NCBI GenBank assembly: GCA_002917775.1
Contig: KZ627154.1
Coordinates: 216,603-280,602 of the forward strand
Direction: 5' to 3'
Source: Glaciozyma antarctica PI12
Taxonomy: Eukaryota; Basidiomycota; Microbotryomycetes; Kriegeriales; Camptobasidiaceae
Length of the DNA stretch: 64,000 nucleotides
Below, piece after piece: positions 13,101 through 23,949 of this stretch; the stretch's first letter is position 1, and each line of letters begins with the position of its first letter. Position numbers and translations under genes: made by a program. A model generated the notes under the pieces. It ran no database searches. It was not told the origin of the DNA and saw only the letters and a list, made by a program, of their open reading frames with translations.

Positions 13101-13401
13101 CGCGAAGGTCACTACACCTCGTACGTGCTGTCGGATCGGTACCGGGACAAGAAGGGCAAGGGAGCATCAGTCGTCGATGCGGAGGAGGGGAAGGAGGAGG
13201 TCCAGCGTGCGAGGAAGTGGTTCTTTTGCTCCGATGAGCTGGTGCGTCTGTGTACACTCGAAGAGGTCTTGCGGAGCAAGGCGTACATGCTGTGAGTTGG
13301 CTTGCCTCGCTTCTCTCGGTTCTCGCTGATCGACGGCCTCGTTGCGCAGGTTTTACGAGAGGGTTCCGAATGTAGAAAGCTGCGTGGAGCTGGTGCAATA
13401 G
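10183..13401 (+). CDS. Ubiquitin carboxyl-terminal hydrolase, USP16/45-like
   Basis: Cysteine protease that removes ubiquitin. The catalytic Cys box GLLNLGNSCFYNTILQSL is interrupted by an intron between the Asn-Ser and Cys codons. A QQDSHELL box follows. VVICDECQHVSLTHEDFLDL and LYSCKQCWKLLNPE form the zinc-binding CxxC pair. LPPVLAIHFKRFQQ and a FPEEMDLTPF stretch point to the USP16/45 branch. The His box GHYTSYVLSDRY and WFFCSDELV complete the active site. Long Ser/Ala-rich inserts separate the boxes. The last intron yields the end FYERVPNVESCVELVQ. An in-frame TAG lies directly before the ATG at 10183, but an extra upstream exon cannot be excluded. No N-terminal ZnF-UBP domain is visible, unlike animal USP16. 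Confidence 0.85.
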
Positions 13402-13747
13402 ACTGTATCGACCAACTCTAGTAGAGGGAAGTGACCTGAGCGCGTGGAGTTGGGTGGAGACCGCGAGTTTGGGCGCTGCGCCAGTGTTCCCCCTCTTTCC
13501 TGCTTCCCCTCGAGTGCCCTCCCACAACAAAAAAGCACTGTTTGATCTTTCCCCTCGTTCTCTCGTCGGCTTCCTCTCCCGGGTGAACGCTTGGCCTTCA
13601 AGCTTCAAGTTCGGGAACGAATCACGCCATTCTCTTCGCGAAGGCGCCCTCCCTTCCCTCTCCCATTTCGAGGCTCTGCACCTCTCAAGCTCTCCTATCA
13701 AGCAGTATCAGGCAGTGCAGTGGATCAGAGCTCGACCCGCACACCGA
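13402..13747. other. Spacer between USP16/45-like and chromate transporter genes
   Basis: The reading frame of the transporter first exon stays open upstream to an ATG at 13454. That extension is Ser/Pro/Arg-rich and lacks family features, so the region is read as promoter and 5' leader. Confidence 0.45.
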
Positions 13748-15755
13748 ATGACTCACCGGTCCCTTACTGCTCGACTTGCGGAGGTGCTCAGAGTCGTTGG
13801 GCCCTTGGGTGAGCCATCTTAGCCTTGATGGACTCCCTCTGGAACGAACGGTATTAAAACACGTCGATCTAGGGTTCACCGCTTTCGGCGGCACAGCAGC
13901 CAACATTGTGCTGTGTAGGAGGGTGCGTTGCCAGAGCGCCGCCCAGTCATTCCTTTCCTTCTCTCAGACTGAACCAACTCCAGGTGTTCGTTGTGAAAGA
14001 GCAATGGGCAAGCGAAGAACAATTCACGGATCTCTTCGCACTAGGCAGTGCCCTCCCGGGGCCCTCGTTCATATCGGTGCGCTTGATTTCACTGCGGAGC
14101 GCTGGACAGCTAAGGACCGCACGACGCTTGCAGCTTGCGTTCTCTATTATCCTTCTGCGCAGTGGATACCTACCTGCTTTCCTCTCGGTTATTCTCCTTT
14201 CGTACGTTCATTATTTCTCAACGTCGCTGACGAAGAGGTCCTGATATTTTCTTGAAGGGCGCCCGGCGCGCTCGTGATGCTCGGATTCGGTTTTGCAGTC
14301 CAGCGAATCCCGTCTACGCTACCCCCTGTTGTCTTCGCTTTGTTCAGCGTGCGTCCATGCTCTCTTCGAGCAACGCTTCTTGCTGACCGTGCCTTCCAGG
14401 GACTCAACGCTGCCGCTGTGGCTCTCGTTGCTGTGGCAGCCTACACACTATCAGCTAAAGTTATCACCGACCACACCACGAGGATCGTCGTCCTCGCTAG
14501 CGCCTGTATTTCGTGCTGCTGTGAGTCTCCGCCGTCGAAACCCCACCAACTCTAACCCAACTCGAGCAGATGAATCACAATGGCTGTACCCCGTCATGAT
14601 GGTCGCAGGCGGAGCTACAACGTTCATTTTCGACTTCGTCAAGAGTCGGGCGTCATCACGGATCGCAAGAACGAGGGGTACGCATGCCCCCGAACCGAGA
14701 CCTCCCCAGCTCGAGGAACAAAACCTCCCGGCTCCAATCCCGCAAGCTGCCAGGTCCGAGCAAAGCTTGCGTCGATATGCGTCTGGATCCTCCACCGTCT
14801 CGCGCCGCTATCCTCCTCGGTCTCTCGAGGAGCACTCCCTACCTGCCACCGACGATCACGCCTACTTCCGACTCAGTGTCCGTGGTGGGATGGCATTGTA
14901 GATGACGTTTCTTCTTCTTGCGCGAGCTCTGACTAACTCAAAACTCACAGCGTTGCTGGCTTCTTTGCCTTCCTCGTCGTTATTCTGGTCGTTCGTGCCA
15001 AAGTGTCTGGACAGCGAGCGCTCGATTTCGCAACGAATCTCATTCTCGCTGGAACTCTCATCTTTGTGCGTACTCTCTAGTCAATCACCAGGATGGATTC
15101 TGACCCTTTTCCTGACAGGGCGGAGGACCAGTCGTTATTCCCCTCCTGCGAAGCTACACGGTGGAGCCCGGCTGGTGCGTGCCTCAGTGGTCAGCTCCTC
15201 CGTCAGCTAACCTCCTCTACCACAAGGGTAACTCCTCGAGACTTCCTTCTCGGCTTCGCTATCATTCAAACCCTGCCAGGACCACTCTTCAACTTTGCCG
15301 TGTTCCTCGGCGTTCTCGTCCTCCCGCAACAGCCTCTCGTGGGCGGTTTGCTAGGATTCCTCGCCATTTATGCCCCCGGAATCCTCCTTGAAATTGGGCT
15401 TCTACCGTTGTACACCCGCTGGAGAGCCAACAAAGCTACTCGCAGCGTTCTGCGAGGGCTCAATGCCACCGCCGTCGGCCTGGTTCGTCCCCTTCTCGCA
15501 AGGTGGTGGCTCCGACTGACCTCGCTACAGATCTTTTCGGCCGCCTACCGCCTTTTCCGCATCGGATTCCTCTCCCCAAGCGACGATCCTGCGGCGGTCC
15601 CTGCGATATATCGTTCGCTCGACCAGGACGGAGTTTGGATCGCCGTTGCGGGGAGTGCGTTCGTCGCCACCGAGACGTTCGACATCTTCCCTCCTTTTGC
15701 GATTATAGGCGGAGCGGTAGTTGGGATAGCGTGGTGGGCGGCGACGCAGCGATGA
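13748..15755 (+). CDS. Chromate ion transporter (CHR family), two-domain form
   Basis: Membrane transporter of the CHR superfamily, which exports or takes up chromate or related oxyanions. Two homologous halves are visible. The first has LGFTAFGGTAAN, then EQWASEEQFTDLFALGSALPGPSFIS, equivalent to the conserved LPGP motif. The second has FGGGPVVIPLLRSYTVEPGW and then FAIIQTLPGPLFNFAVFLG. Several hydrophobic spans follow each half, and the end is IIGGAVVGIAWWAATQR. A polar cytoplasmic linker rich in Arg and Pro joins the halves. At least seven introns with standard signals keep one frame throughout. Fused two-domain CHR proteins are the usual long type in bacteria and fungi. It is flanked by two unrelated ubiquitin proteases. 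Confidence 0.9.
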
Positions 15756-15968
15756 CTTGTAACTAGTTGCATGCATCACTCGAGGCCACAACGCTGCTCG
15801 TTCTTCAGCTTCGCACGCAGGCTCGGCCGAATCCTCGAGCTCCTCTCTCCAGGCGCTCTCTCTTTCCTAGCTCTCGGCAGCGCGACGATGAGCCAATGCC
15901 AAATTACAGAAGTGATGCGAATGCTGAAGGGGCAGGGGGCGTGTGTATACAAAAGGGAGACGAGGGAT

Positions 15969-18230
15969 CTAAGCCGCGAAGCCCAGCGTTCGCCTGCAGT
16001 ACGAGAGAAGGTAGGCCTGCGAGCCAAGGACCGTCGGGAGAGGGACTCTACGGACCTTCTCGTCGTCGAAGCAGAAGAACTGCGAGTCAACTGTCAGTGG
16101 GCGGGCGAGTGGCGGGGAGAAGGGAGGACGCACGTCGTCTTCGATTCGACAAAAGTTCGTGTAGTGGCCGTTGTTATTGGTCGTTCCCTCGTGATTGACG
16201 ACGCTGAAGAGCTCGTACTCGTAAAGCGACTCGGGATCATCGCTGCAGCAAAGAACGCGATCAGGCTCGGCATCGTGCTGAGTCTGAAGGTACGCACCCA
16301 GCAAAGCCAGCACCCTTGTCGAGAGACGCTGAAGTGTACTGGCGCATGTTGAGTTTGAGGGGGAACCGCACAGGCGTATCGATCTTGTGTGCGCCGGTCG
16401 TGTGCTCGAAGCGCTGCAAGTTGGGAAGGTCATCAGCGCAAGCTCGGCCGGCGGCAAAGGAATGTCGAACTTTAAGCTGGATGCTGAGCACAGGCGGAAG
16501 CTTCTTGATGCTGAGCTGCTTGCTTGCGATGTGTTCAGAGCCTCCGCAGGCTGCGCAGGTGTACTCGTTCGGCGGGAGCTGCTCAGGTCGAGTAAACCTG
16601 GTAGAGATCGTCAGCGCGCGTCACACTTCCAGCTTCGCACGCAAGCTAACCTGGTCAAGCAACCGGCGAGGGTGTTCTCCCCCTCCGCAACGCCAATCTC
16701 CTTCTTTGCCGTGCGAAGATCGAGGCTTAGGTCTAGAAAGGGGTCGGCAGACGTCGTGATGTTGCCGCACTTGCCGCAGGTAACGCGACTGAGAAGCTGC
16801 CCTGCGTAAGTCGAATGGACGGGGCAGGTACAGTCGGAGTTCGAGCAGCCAGGCGTCGAGGAGTGGAGGAGGTTGAGAGCTGCAGAGCCTGCGATCAGCA
16901 AGGGTGTCGGCAGGAACGAGACGCGAAGACGAACCTGAAATAAGAAACTCGTGAGCGTCTTGCTGGGCGTAACCAGAGAGCTCGGTCGAGTGTTGCCAAA
17001 AAGAATGAAGGAAGTGGGTCGGTCCAAAGGGAGAGGAGTCGGCCGCGTAGGACTAGGAGCGATACGAAATGGTCAGCGAACACCTCCTCAGCTCTCCTTG
17101 GAAAGTATGAGCTCACCTCGGAGAATAGCCGGTCGAGTTCGCACGAGAGGCAAGGCGTGTCGCCGTCGAGACCTCGCGTGCACAGGTCGCGGTTGTGGCG
17201 GTCGGAGAGGAAGTAGGCGCGCAGCAGAGGGTTGTGGATAAATGATTGAAGGATGACCGACATGTAGCAGGTCTGTCCGAGGTTGCGGAGACCTTTCGCT
17301 GACGTGAGAGTACGAAGTTAGGCGGGTCCTGACGGTAGCCACTGCGAAGGGGGCTCACGAGAGGAGGTCTCCAGAGTCGCAGAGCTGAGAGAGCTTGGGA
17401 TCCAAGACTTGAACGGACGGCGCTTACGTTTGGCTAGCAAAAAGGACGGCAAGTCGTTAGCGAGGCTCACATGCGAAGGCTCGAGAGGGAACGCACGTCC
17501 GGAGGTCGCGGCGGTGACCCTCCCTTCCTCGTTGGCGACTTCTTCGACGGCTGCGACGCGGTCAAGCGTCGGATGGTACACATAGTCGGTGCAGGCAAAG
17601 CAGTACGTTGAGTTTGCGTGCAGGTCGAGGACTAGACGAGAGCGTCATCAGCTTCATCATTCGGACCACCCCGACGCTGCCAAACTCACAGAGATCGTGC
17701 CTACTAGCCCTCGCGTGCTCCTGAGCATGACTTTCCCCCGTCCTCGCCTCCGCACAAGACGACACCGCACTCCAAGCACAGGAGCGGCCTCGCCAAGGTC
17801 GCAGAGCACTTTGCGCACTGAGGCATCGACACCTGACCGAACGGACGCTGCGTTAGCTTTACGAATCCCAGCTGCAGGTACCAAAGCGCTTGAATTACCT
17901 TGCGGCGCTTGCTACCTCCATCACGCGGAGTTCCTGAGCTCAAGCGCAAGCCCCATCTCACGCCGAGCCGAAAGTGACCTCCGACGTCCTCGGCGCCTTG
18001 CACGACCGTAGAGAGGTGAGAGCACAGCGAGCTGTGATCCACTTCAGCGATGGAGGACTGCGGAGGTGGCGGTGGTAGGAGGTGGAAGGAGGTGCGGTTG
18101 CGGTTGAGAAGGAGGAGGTCGAGGAGAGGGATCGGGAAGGGGAGGTGGGGCGGGGGTGAGGTTGCGCGTAGGTTGGCGGTCCAGGTGACGGCTGGAGAGG
18201 TGCTGCCGCCTGGCGTTGGAAGGCCAGCAT
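15969..18230 (-). CDS. UBP8: SAGA-type ubiquitin protease UBP8/USP22 (frame break near N-terminus)
   Basis: Removes ubiquitin from histone H2B as part of the SAGA deubiquitinating module. An N-terminal ZnF-UBP is seen as LCSHLSTVVQ, PQCAKCSATLARPLLCLECG, SHAQEHARASRHDL and STYCFACTDYVY. The protease domain follows: GLRNLGQTCYMSVILQSF (Cys box), AQQDAHEFL, CGKCGNITTSADPFLDLSLDL, CAACG, LPPVLSIQLKRFEH, and GTTNNNGHYTNF (His box). It ends AYLLSYCRRTLGFAA. Two problems exist. The zinc finger shifts frame at a run of five C (plus strand 17735-17739), where four would restore it. The only nearby ATG, at 18230, is one frame off the frame carrying the first zinc ligands, so the true start or a further sequence error is unresolved. 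Confidence 0.87.
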
Positions 18231-18729
18231 CGTTGATCGGGCTGAGGGTGGCCCAGCTGGTGTCCCGGAGGCCTCGGAGAGCTGCTGGAGACTTTTGGCG
18301 AGGGTCGACGCGAAGGAAAAGCGCTAAGGGTGTTCAGGTCGTTCGGTGGCCTTGCTTGGATTTCAGTCAAGCGTGTTCGCTTCCACAACGAGAAAGGAGG
18401 GAGGAAGAGGAGCGTCGACGCCTCGACCTTCCTCGACTTCGACCTTTCCGACTCGGCGTTTTTCTCTCTGTCGCGTTCTTCTCCTCTTCCAGTACAAATG
18501 ATTTGGTTGCAGCGACTAAGCACGCGTATTAAGAATCGATAACGAAGCGTCACACAGATCCAAGCTACATATCATCAAGCTGTGCGAGAAAAAGGACAAG
18601 TCAGCGTTCGCTCGGCGAGGGAGGGTTGGTAGTTGAGATCCAGCTGAGCCACTCAGACCGAGCGACGCAGCAGCGAGCGACTCTTGCGAGGCCGAAGTTG
18701 TCGAACACGAAAACGGTAAGACTCACTCC
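18231..18729. other. Spacer between UBP8 and SLM1-like genes
   Basis: Holds the 5' region of the UBP8 gene and the 3' end region of the SLM1-like gene. No ATG in a useful frame and no other gene were found. Confidence 0.45.
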
Positions 18730-21270
18730 TCAAGCCTTCGCCTCGTCGCCCTTGACCGACGTCGGCGGCGACGCCGAAGGGCCACTGCCTCCGATCGCTT
18801 CGACGAAGCGTGAAAGCAATCCGGGAGCGGGCTTCGCCGCGCCCTCCTGCTCGTGGTCGGTCTCGTCGTCGGTCTCCTCCTCCTCCTCGTCCTGGTGGGC
18901 AGCAGCAGCAGCGGGAACCGAAGTACCTTCAGGCGACTTCTGCTCAACTCCGTCAGTGCTGAACGACGACGAGGATGAGAAAAAAAAACGTACCTACTAC
19001 TTACGACTGAGCCTGCGAGACAAATCGCCACTCCCCTCGGCGTCGCCGGCAGGACCACCGAATCCCTTCTTCTCAACCGCGTAGCCGTTCGGCCCAACCT
19101 CGATCCCCGATCCCTGCGCCGGCGCCGAGTAGCTGGGCGCCTCAGGAGCAGCAGCGGTTACGGCGACAGCGACGGCGACGGGCTGAGCCTGAGTCTGGGT
19201 GCCATGAGCATGCGAGCGGTGAGGCTCCTCCTCCTCGTCCGTTTCCTCGTCCGTCTCTTCCTCAACCGACGATCCGTCCTCCTCCTCGGACTCCTCCTCC
19301 TCGGAGACGTAACCGGCGGCGCGGACGGCGGCAGGAACGGGTCCAGAGCGATCGAAAGGCTCCGACGACGTGACTGCGCGGGAGGATCACGAGTGAGCTG
19401 CGAACGCAAGGAAGAAACGGGGGAGAGAGAACGCACGGTAGACCTTGCTCAACTGCTTGCAGTCGTTCCACCACTCCATCAACTCGTCGTGGCTCCTCGC
19501 GCGGAAAGTGAAGCTAGCGTCCATCGACCAGAGGCCGTTCTTCTGTCCGACGTCGCCACCGACCGCCTTCTTGCCCTCGATGTGGAACTTGTGCGAACGC
19601 GCGTTGGGGTTCGTCGGCGCGCCGAGCGTGCACTCGGGGAGGAAGAGGGAGAGCTCGGGGTTGGGGTGCTTGGTCAAATCCGAAGAGGCGTGCTCGTGGA
19701 GGTAGCTGCGAAGAAGGAGGTGTCAGCGAGGAGCTCGTTGAGGCAGGCGAGCGGTAGGACGAACCCGGCAGGCGTGAGGATGTAGAAGGCCTCCTTGTAG
19801 GTCTTGGTGTAGCGCTTCTTGCGGTTGAGGATGCCCTGGTGGACGGGGATCACGCTCGGGTCGTCCTTGCCGGGGTAGTTGATCGTCATGGGGTTGCGGA
19901 GAGGCGTGTCGGGATCGAGGAGGTACTCGGAGCGAGAAGCGAAGGCGATCCACTCGGTCGTCGGCGCGACGGAGCGCATGAGCTGGCCCATGGCACCCCA
20001 GGTCTCCTGAACCTGAGACGAGGCGCGAGAGCTGGGCGAAGGGAATCAGCTCAGCAGGTACGACGCGAGCGTGAGCGAGAAGGAGACGACGTACTTCCAC
20101 TCGTCAAAGGTCGACCAAGCCATCTGAATCGCGCGAACGACGCCCTCCTCAAAGTGCTCCGAGTTCTGCTGCATGATGATGATGCTCTTCTGGAGAGCGT
20201 TCTCCTCGTTGACCTGCTTCTGGAGCTGGTGCGCGACGAGACTGTTCGTGTACCTGTCGATCCCGACGACGTCAGCTTCCCCTCCTTTGAATCGAACCAG
20301 CAGGAGATGGAACGCACCAGGGATCCTCCTTCGCATGCACACCCATGGGAGTGTTCTTGAGCATCGTGATACTCCTCGCAAGGTCGGTGATCATCTTGGT
20401 CGAGAGCTCGCGCTCCTTGGCGACGGCGGCGGCGAGCTTGCCCGTGTCCTGCTGAATGTTCTTGACGTGCGCCTTGAGCTCGGTGCGGAGCTTCTGGAGG
20501 TGCTGAACGATGGAGCCCTCGACAGTGCGAGCGAGGTTGGCGTGGTGGTCGGCAATTTGGCGGGTCTTCTCACGCTGCGAGGGGCGGGCGGCGGCGTTAG
20601 AAGTGTACGGATAGGTGTAGCAGTGGTGAGCACGTACAACGCCGTAGAAGATGTCCTGGACTCCTCCCTCGCCCAAGAACTGCTGGCCCTCGGGGAACGG
20701 GACTTGGATGACGCCGCCGAGCTTGGTGAGTTCCTTTGCGGTATTGGACTGGCGACAGCGGGTCAGGCTCGTCTACAGAGTACGCTGAGAGAACTCACCT
20801 CGATGTCGGCGATGCCTTCAAAGTAGGCGATCAGGTTCTTGACGAGGCGCTTCCACGCCTGAAAGCGCTCGATGAGGATGTCGGAAGGTCGAAGTTCGTG
20901 AGGACCTGAGAAGGGCCAACGAGGTCAGCGAGTGTCCTGCTTGCACCCAGTAGTTGCCCCCGCTCAGTTCCAAGGTCGAGCGTCCCTCCCCCGCCAGCTT
21001 GAGCCACGACAACAAAGGAGGACCAGCCACTCGTGCCACCTCAAGGCCGAGGGTGGTCCAACCTTCTCCCTCCCTCCTCCCTCCCGCTGCCCCATTCGTG
21101 CTCCCGTATTCCACCAGAGTGTATACGAAGGAGGCCTGACCTGTGTTCTTCTTAATTAGTTGACTGTTCCTTGAGGCCATGGAGCTCTTGCGGGAGACTC
21201 CAGTGGCCACCGAACGGGGGCGTTGCTGCTGGGAGTGGTTGTACTGGTCGTTCTGGTTGAGGTGCGACAT
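18730..21270 (-). CDS. SLM1: SLM1/SLM2-like PH-domain protein (TORC2 / eisosome effector)
   Basis: Membrane-associated effector of TORC2 and PI(4,5)P2 signalling that links to actin and eisosomes. After a polar Gln/Ser-rich N-terminus comes LRPSDILIERFQAWKRLV then NLIAYFEGIADIE, the start of the BAR-like helical domain seen in Slm1. Coiled-coil segments follow (TKMITDLARSITMLKNTPMG, QLQKQVNEENALQKSIIIMQ). A PH domain starts around PVHQGILNRKKRYTKTYKEA and runs to a WSMDASFTFRARSHDELMEW helix. The C-terminus is acidic and Ala-rich, ending VKGDEAKA. The first intron, about 220 bases, is long for this region. The ATG at 21270 (MSHLNQNDQ) is used because upstream in-frame codons lack ATG. Confidence 0.88.
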
Positions 21271-21502
21271 GGCGGAGAAGCTGAGTCTTGCTTGTCCCGA
21301 TCCTGCTGAGGGGGCGTTCTGGTAGGAACCCAAGAGACAGCCGGAGTTCGCGAAATCGTGACGCGGGGCCGGGACTGTCTGCTAGCTTTGTGCTCCTCCC
21401 CTCAACGTTTGTCTATTAGCCTTTGCCCATTACAATCTCCATTCAAAACAATCCTCCGCACGCCTCTCGACGCCGTTAAAAAAATCCCCCCAGCAGCAAC
21501 GC

Positions 21503-23514
21503 CTACTTGGCGTCCGAATTGGAGGGAGGGCAGCACGAGTTCTCGGCGCACGAGTCGTCTACGCATTGAATAAGGCAGCCATCTTGCTCCAGCTACGAAG
21601 AGGAGTCAGCAAACGGCGTGAGATCTGAGCGAAAGGGCACTCACGTCAATGTCGGCGGCGTCGGCGCTCGTGACATGACTGGGAGCAGCGCTGGCCTTGT
21701 TCTCGACGATCTCGGGTTGGATCGTACTGCGGCACGTACGAGTCAGTATGCGATATCGATAGGAAAGGCAGGAGAGACGACGCACGAGCTGTGGATACCG
21801 AAGCGGTGCATCACCCTGCGAATCGTCTTGGAAACCTCAACAAAGTCCTTGCCGTTCGTCATGATGTGAACCGAAGCGACCGCCTTGGACTCGGAGAGAG
21901 ACCAGATATGGAGCTCTGCGATCAGCAAAGCGAACCATCAGTTGACTGGACGAGGACGATTCGGTGAACGAACGCACCGTGGACGTTGAGAACTCCGGGA
22001 ACAGCAGCAATGGCGGCGCGGACCTGATCGAGAGGAACCGACGAGGGAACTCCTTGTAGAAGAATGAACGAGGCGGATTTGACTGCGACAGGTAAGCTTA
22101 GCGAGACTTCCGCAGAACAGAGACGGAAAGGACGTACCCAGAGGAAGTGCGCTGGAGAAGATGATGCAGGTGATGACGAGCGAGATAATTGGGTCGCTGT
22201 ACATGCGCCACGAGTAGTCGTTGAGCCAGATGAAAAGTCCAGCGCCAATAACTCCGACGTTTCCGAGCTGCAGGGACAACATCAGCTGCGATCCTCCCTC
22301 CACCAAGCAGGCCCACTCACCGCATCTCCAAGAACGTGAAGGAACACTCCGCGCATGTTCATCGCTCCGTCGTGCCCGTGTCCTCCGTGCCCATGATGCG
22401 GCGCCTCGTCGTGCGAGTGTCCCTCCTCTCCATGAGCGTGTCCCGCATGGGCCCCATGATCGTGTCCAGCATGCGACACCTCTGCGTCCTCCCCATGCCC
22501 AAACTTCATCCCCGACACGCTCAGAGTCCTGTGCCGCGAGTGAGTCGCGCCCTGCGACCCGTACCCGGCTTCGTGCGCCGCCTTGACGATATTCTCCCTA
22601 AACTCTCCTGGGTGCACGAACAGCTCCTCCTCGGCAAGCTCTTGAGGATCACGCTCGCTGGAAGACGACGAGCTGGTTCGGGACATGGGGATCGTCGTGG
22701 CGGAGGAAGGGATGATCGTGGGGGTCTGAGACGAGGTCGACTGGGAGAGGAGGGGAGTGCGGTCGGTAGCGGGTGCGTGGGCGTGAACGTGCTTCGTAGC
22801 CGGCTTGGCTGCTTCCTCGTCGCCGTGAGAGTGGCTGTGGCCGTGTGAGTGTCCGCCGTGAGAGTGTCCGTGATCTGCGCACGCAAGGGGTCAGGCGCCT
22901 TCCGAGCAGCGGGGATGGAGCACAGGACGAACCATGAAAGAGGAACAGCCCAATAATGTTGGAAGCGAGTCCAGCAGACCCCACTGCCACGATAAGCTTT
23001 GGGTTCGTAACCTCTGCGGGGACAGTCAGCTCCCTCCCGCCTTCCTGGCGCCTCGACGAAGCAGGACGCACCGACGTAGTTGAAGAACCGGGTGATCGCC
23101 TCCAATCCAATACTGAAGCAAAGGGCGAGAAGGAAGACACCGTTGATGAGTGCGCCTTGAAACGAAATCGCTCGGTCAGCTTCAATGCACGAGCCACGCG
23201 AAGAGCACGCACCCAACACCTCCGCCCGCTGCCATCCGTAGCTGTACCGTGCGGACGTAGAAGACTCCTCAGCAAGCTTGAGCGCCTGCAGTGCGACAAT
23301 CAAGCTGCAAACATCGTTGAGCTGCAAAGAAGATCAGCTTTTGAGGTCCCTTGCGGTAGCCGAAACTCACCATGTGGAAGGCGTCCGCGATCAAGGCGAG
23401 ACTGCCCACGGCTGCTCCGACGAACAGCTCGAGGAACAGGAACACCGTGTCGATGCACAAGAGGATCTTGAGCTTGAGGACGCGATTGGTCTTGTTGGGA
23501 GGAGACGACGGCAT
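21503..23514 (-). CDS. ZRC1: Vacuolar zinc transporter, CDF family (ZRC1/COT1-like)
   Basis: Proton-coupled cation diffusion facilitator that moves zinc, and probably cobalt or cadmium, into the vacuole. Six membrane spans are visible. The metal-site motifs are ADAFHMLNDV in span 2 and HVLGDALGNVG in span 5. The long loop between spans 4 and 5 is very His-rich, with repeats of HGHSH and GHGHD type, and also contains a Ser-rich stretch. A C-terminal cytoplasmic domain has VLNVHELHIWSLSESKAVAS. After the last intron the protein ends with a Cys-rich tail (CLIQCVDDSCAENSCC), which may bind metal. Start MPSSPPNKTNRVLKLK lies directly before span 1. Confidence 0.95.
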
Positions 23515-23949
23515 CTTGGAGGCGTTGCCGGAAGAAGGGAGGGGGAGAAGGAGTTGGCTGGGAGGAGCTGGGATGCCGCTCTCAAAGTCTGCTGCTTGAG
23601 GCGAAAAGATCGAGAGAAAAGGCTGAGGGACGCAGGAGGGGCAAATCTGGGCGGAGACCGAACTGGACTAGTCTGTCTACTCTATTGAGACGGGCTGGGC
23701 TCTCGTCTGCCCGCGGACGTGGAGCACAGCGAAATCTCTCTACACAGCAGCCTTGCTCGAGATGCCGAAACGCCCTCAGGAATACATCGCAGAAAGCACA
23801 GGGAAAGACCATTGATCAAACGCGAAGGAGGGGGAGACCTTCGCAAGGGACAGCTAAACGGGGTAGTAATAAGGGTATCACAGCAGCGGAAGGGAATAAG
23901 GCGAGGAGGAGACGAAGGCAGAACGAATGGGTGGGGGATGAACGAGCAA
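23515..23949. other. Spacer upstream of ZRC1-like gene
   Basis: This 435-base stretch contains the zinc transporter promoter and the 3' flank of the RasGAP gene. No gene was recognised, and the short frames here have no family features. Confidence 0.5.

Noticed and set aside
12038-13237. 399-codon plus-strand frame rich in Arg
   Set aside because: Out-of-frame reading of the USP16/45-like coding sequence; the other frame carries the FKRFQQ and GHYTSY boxes.
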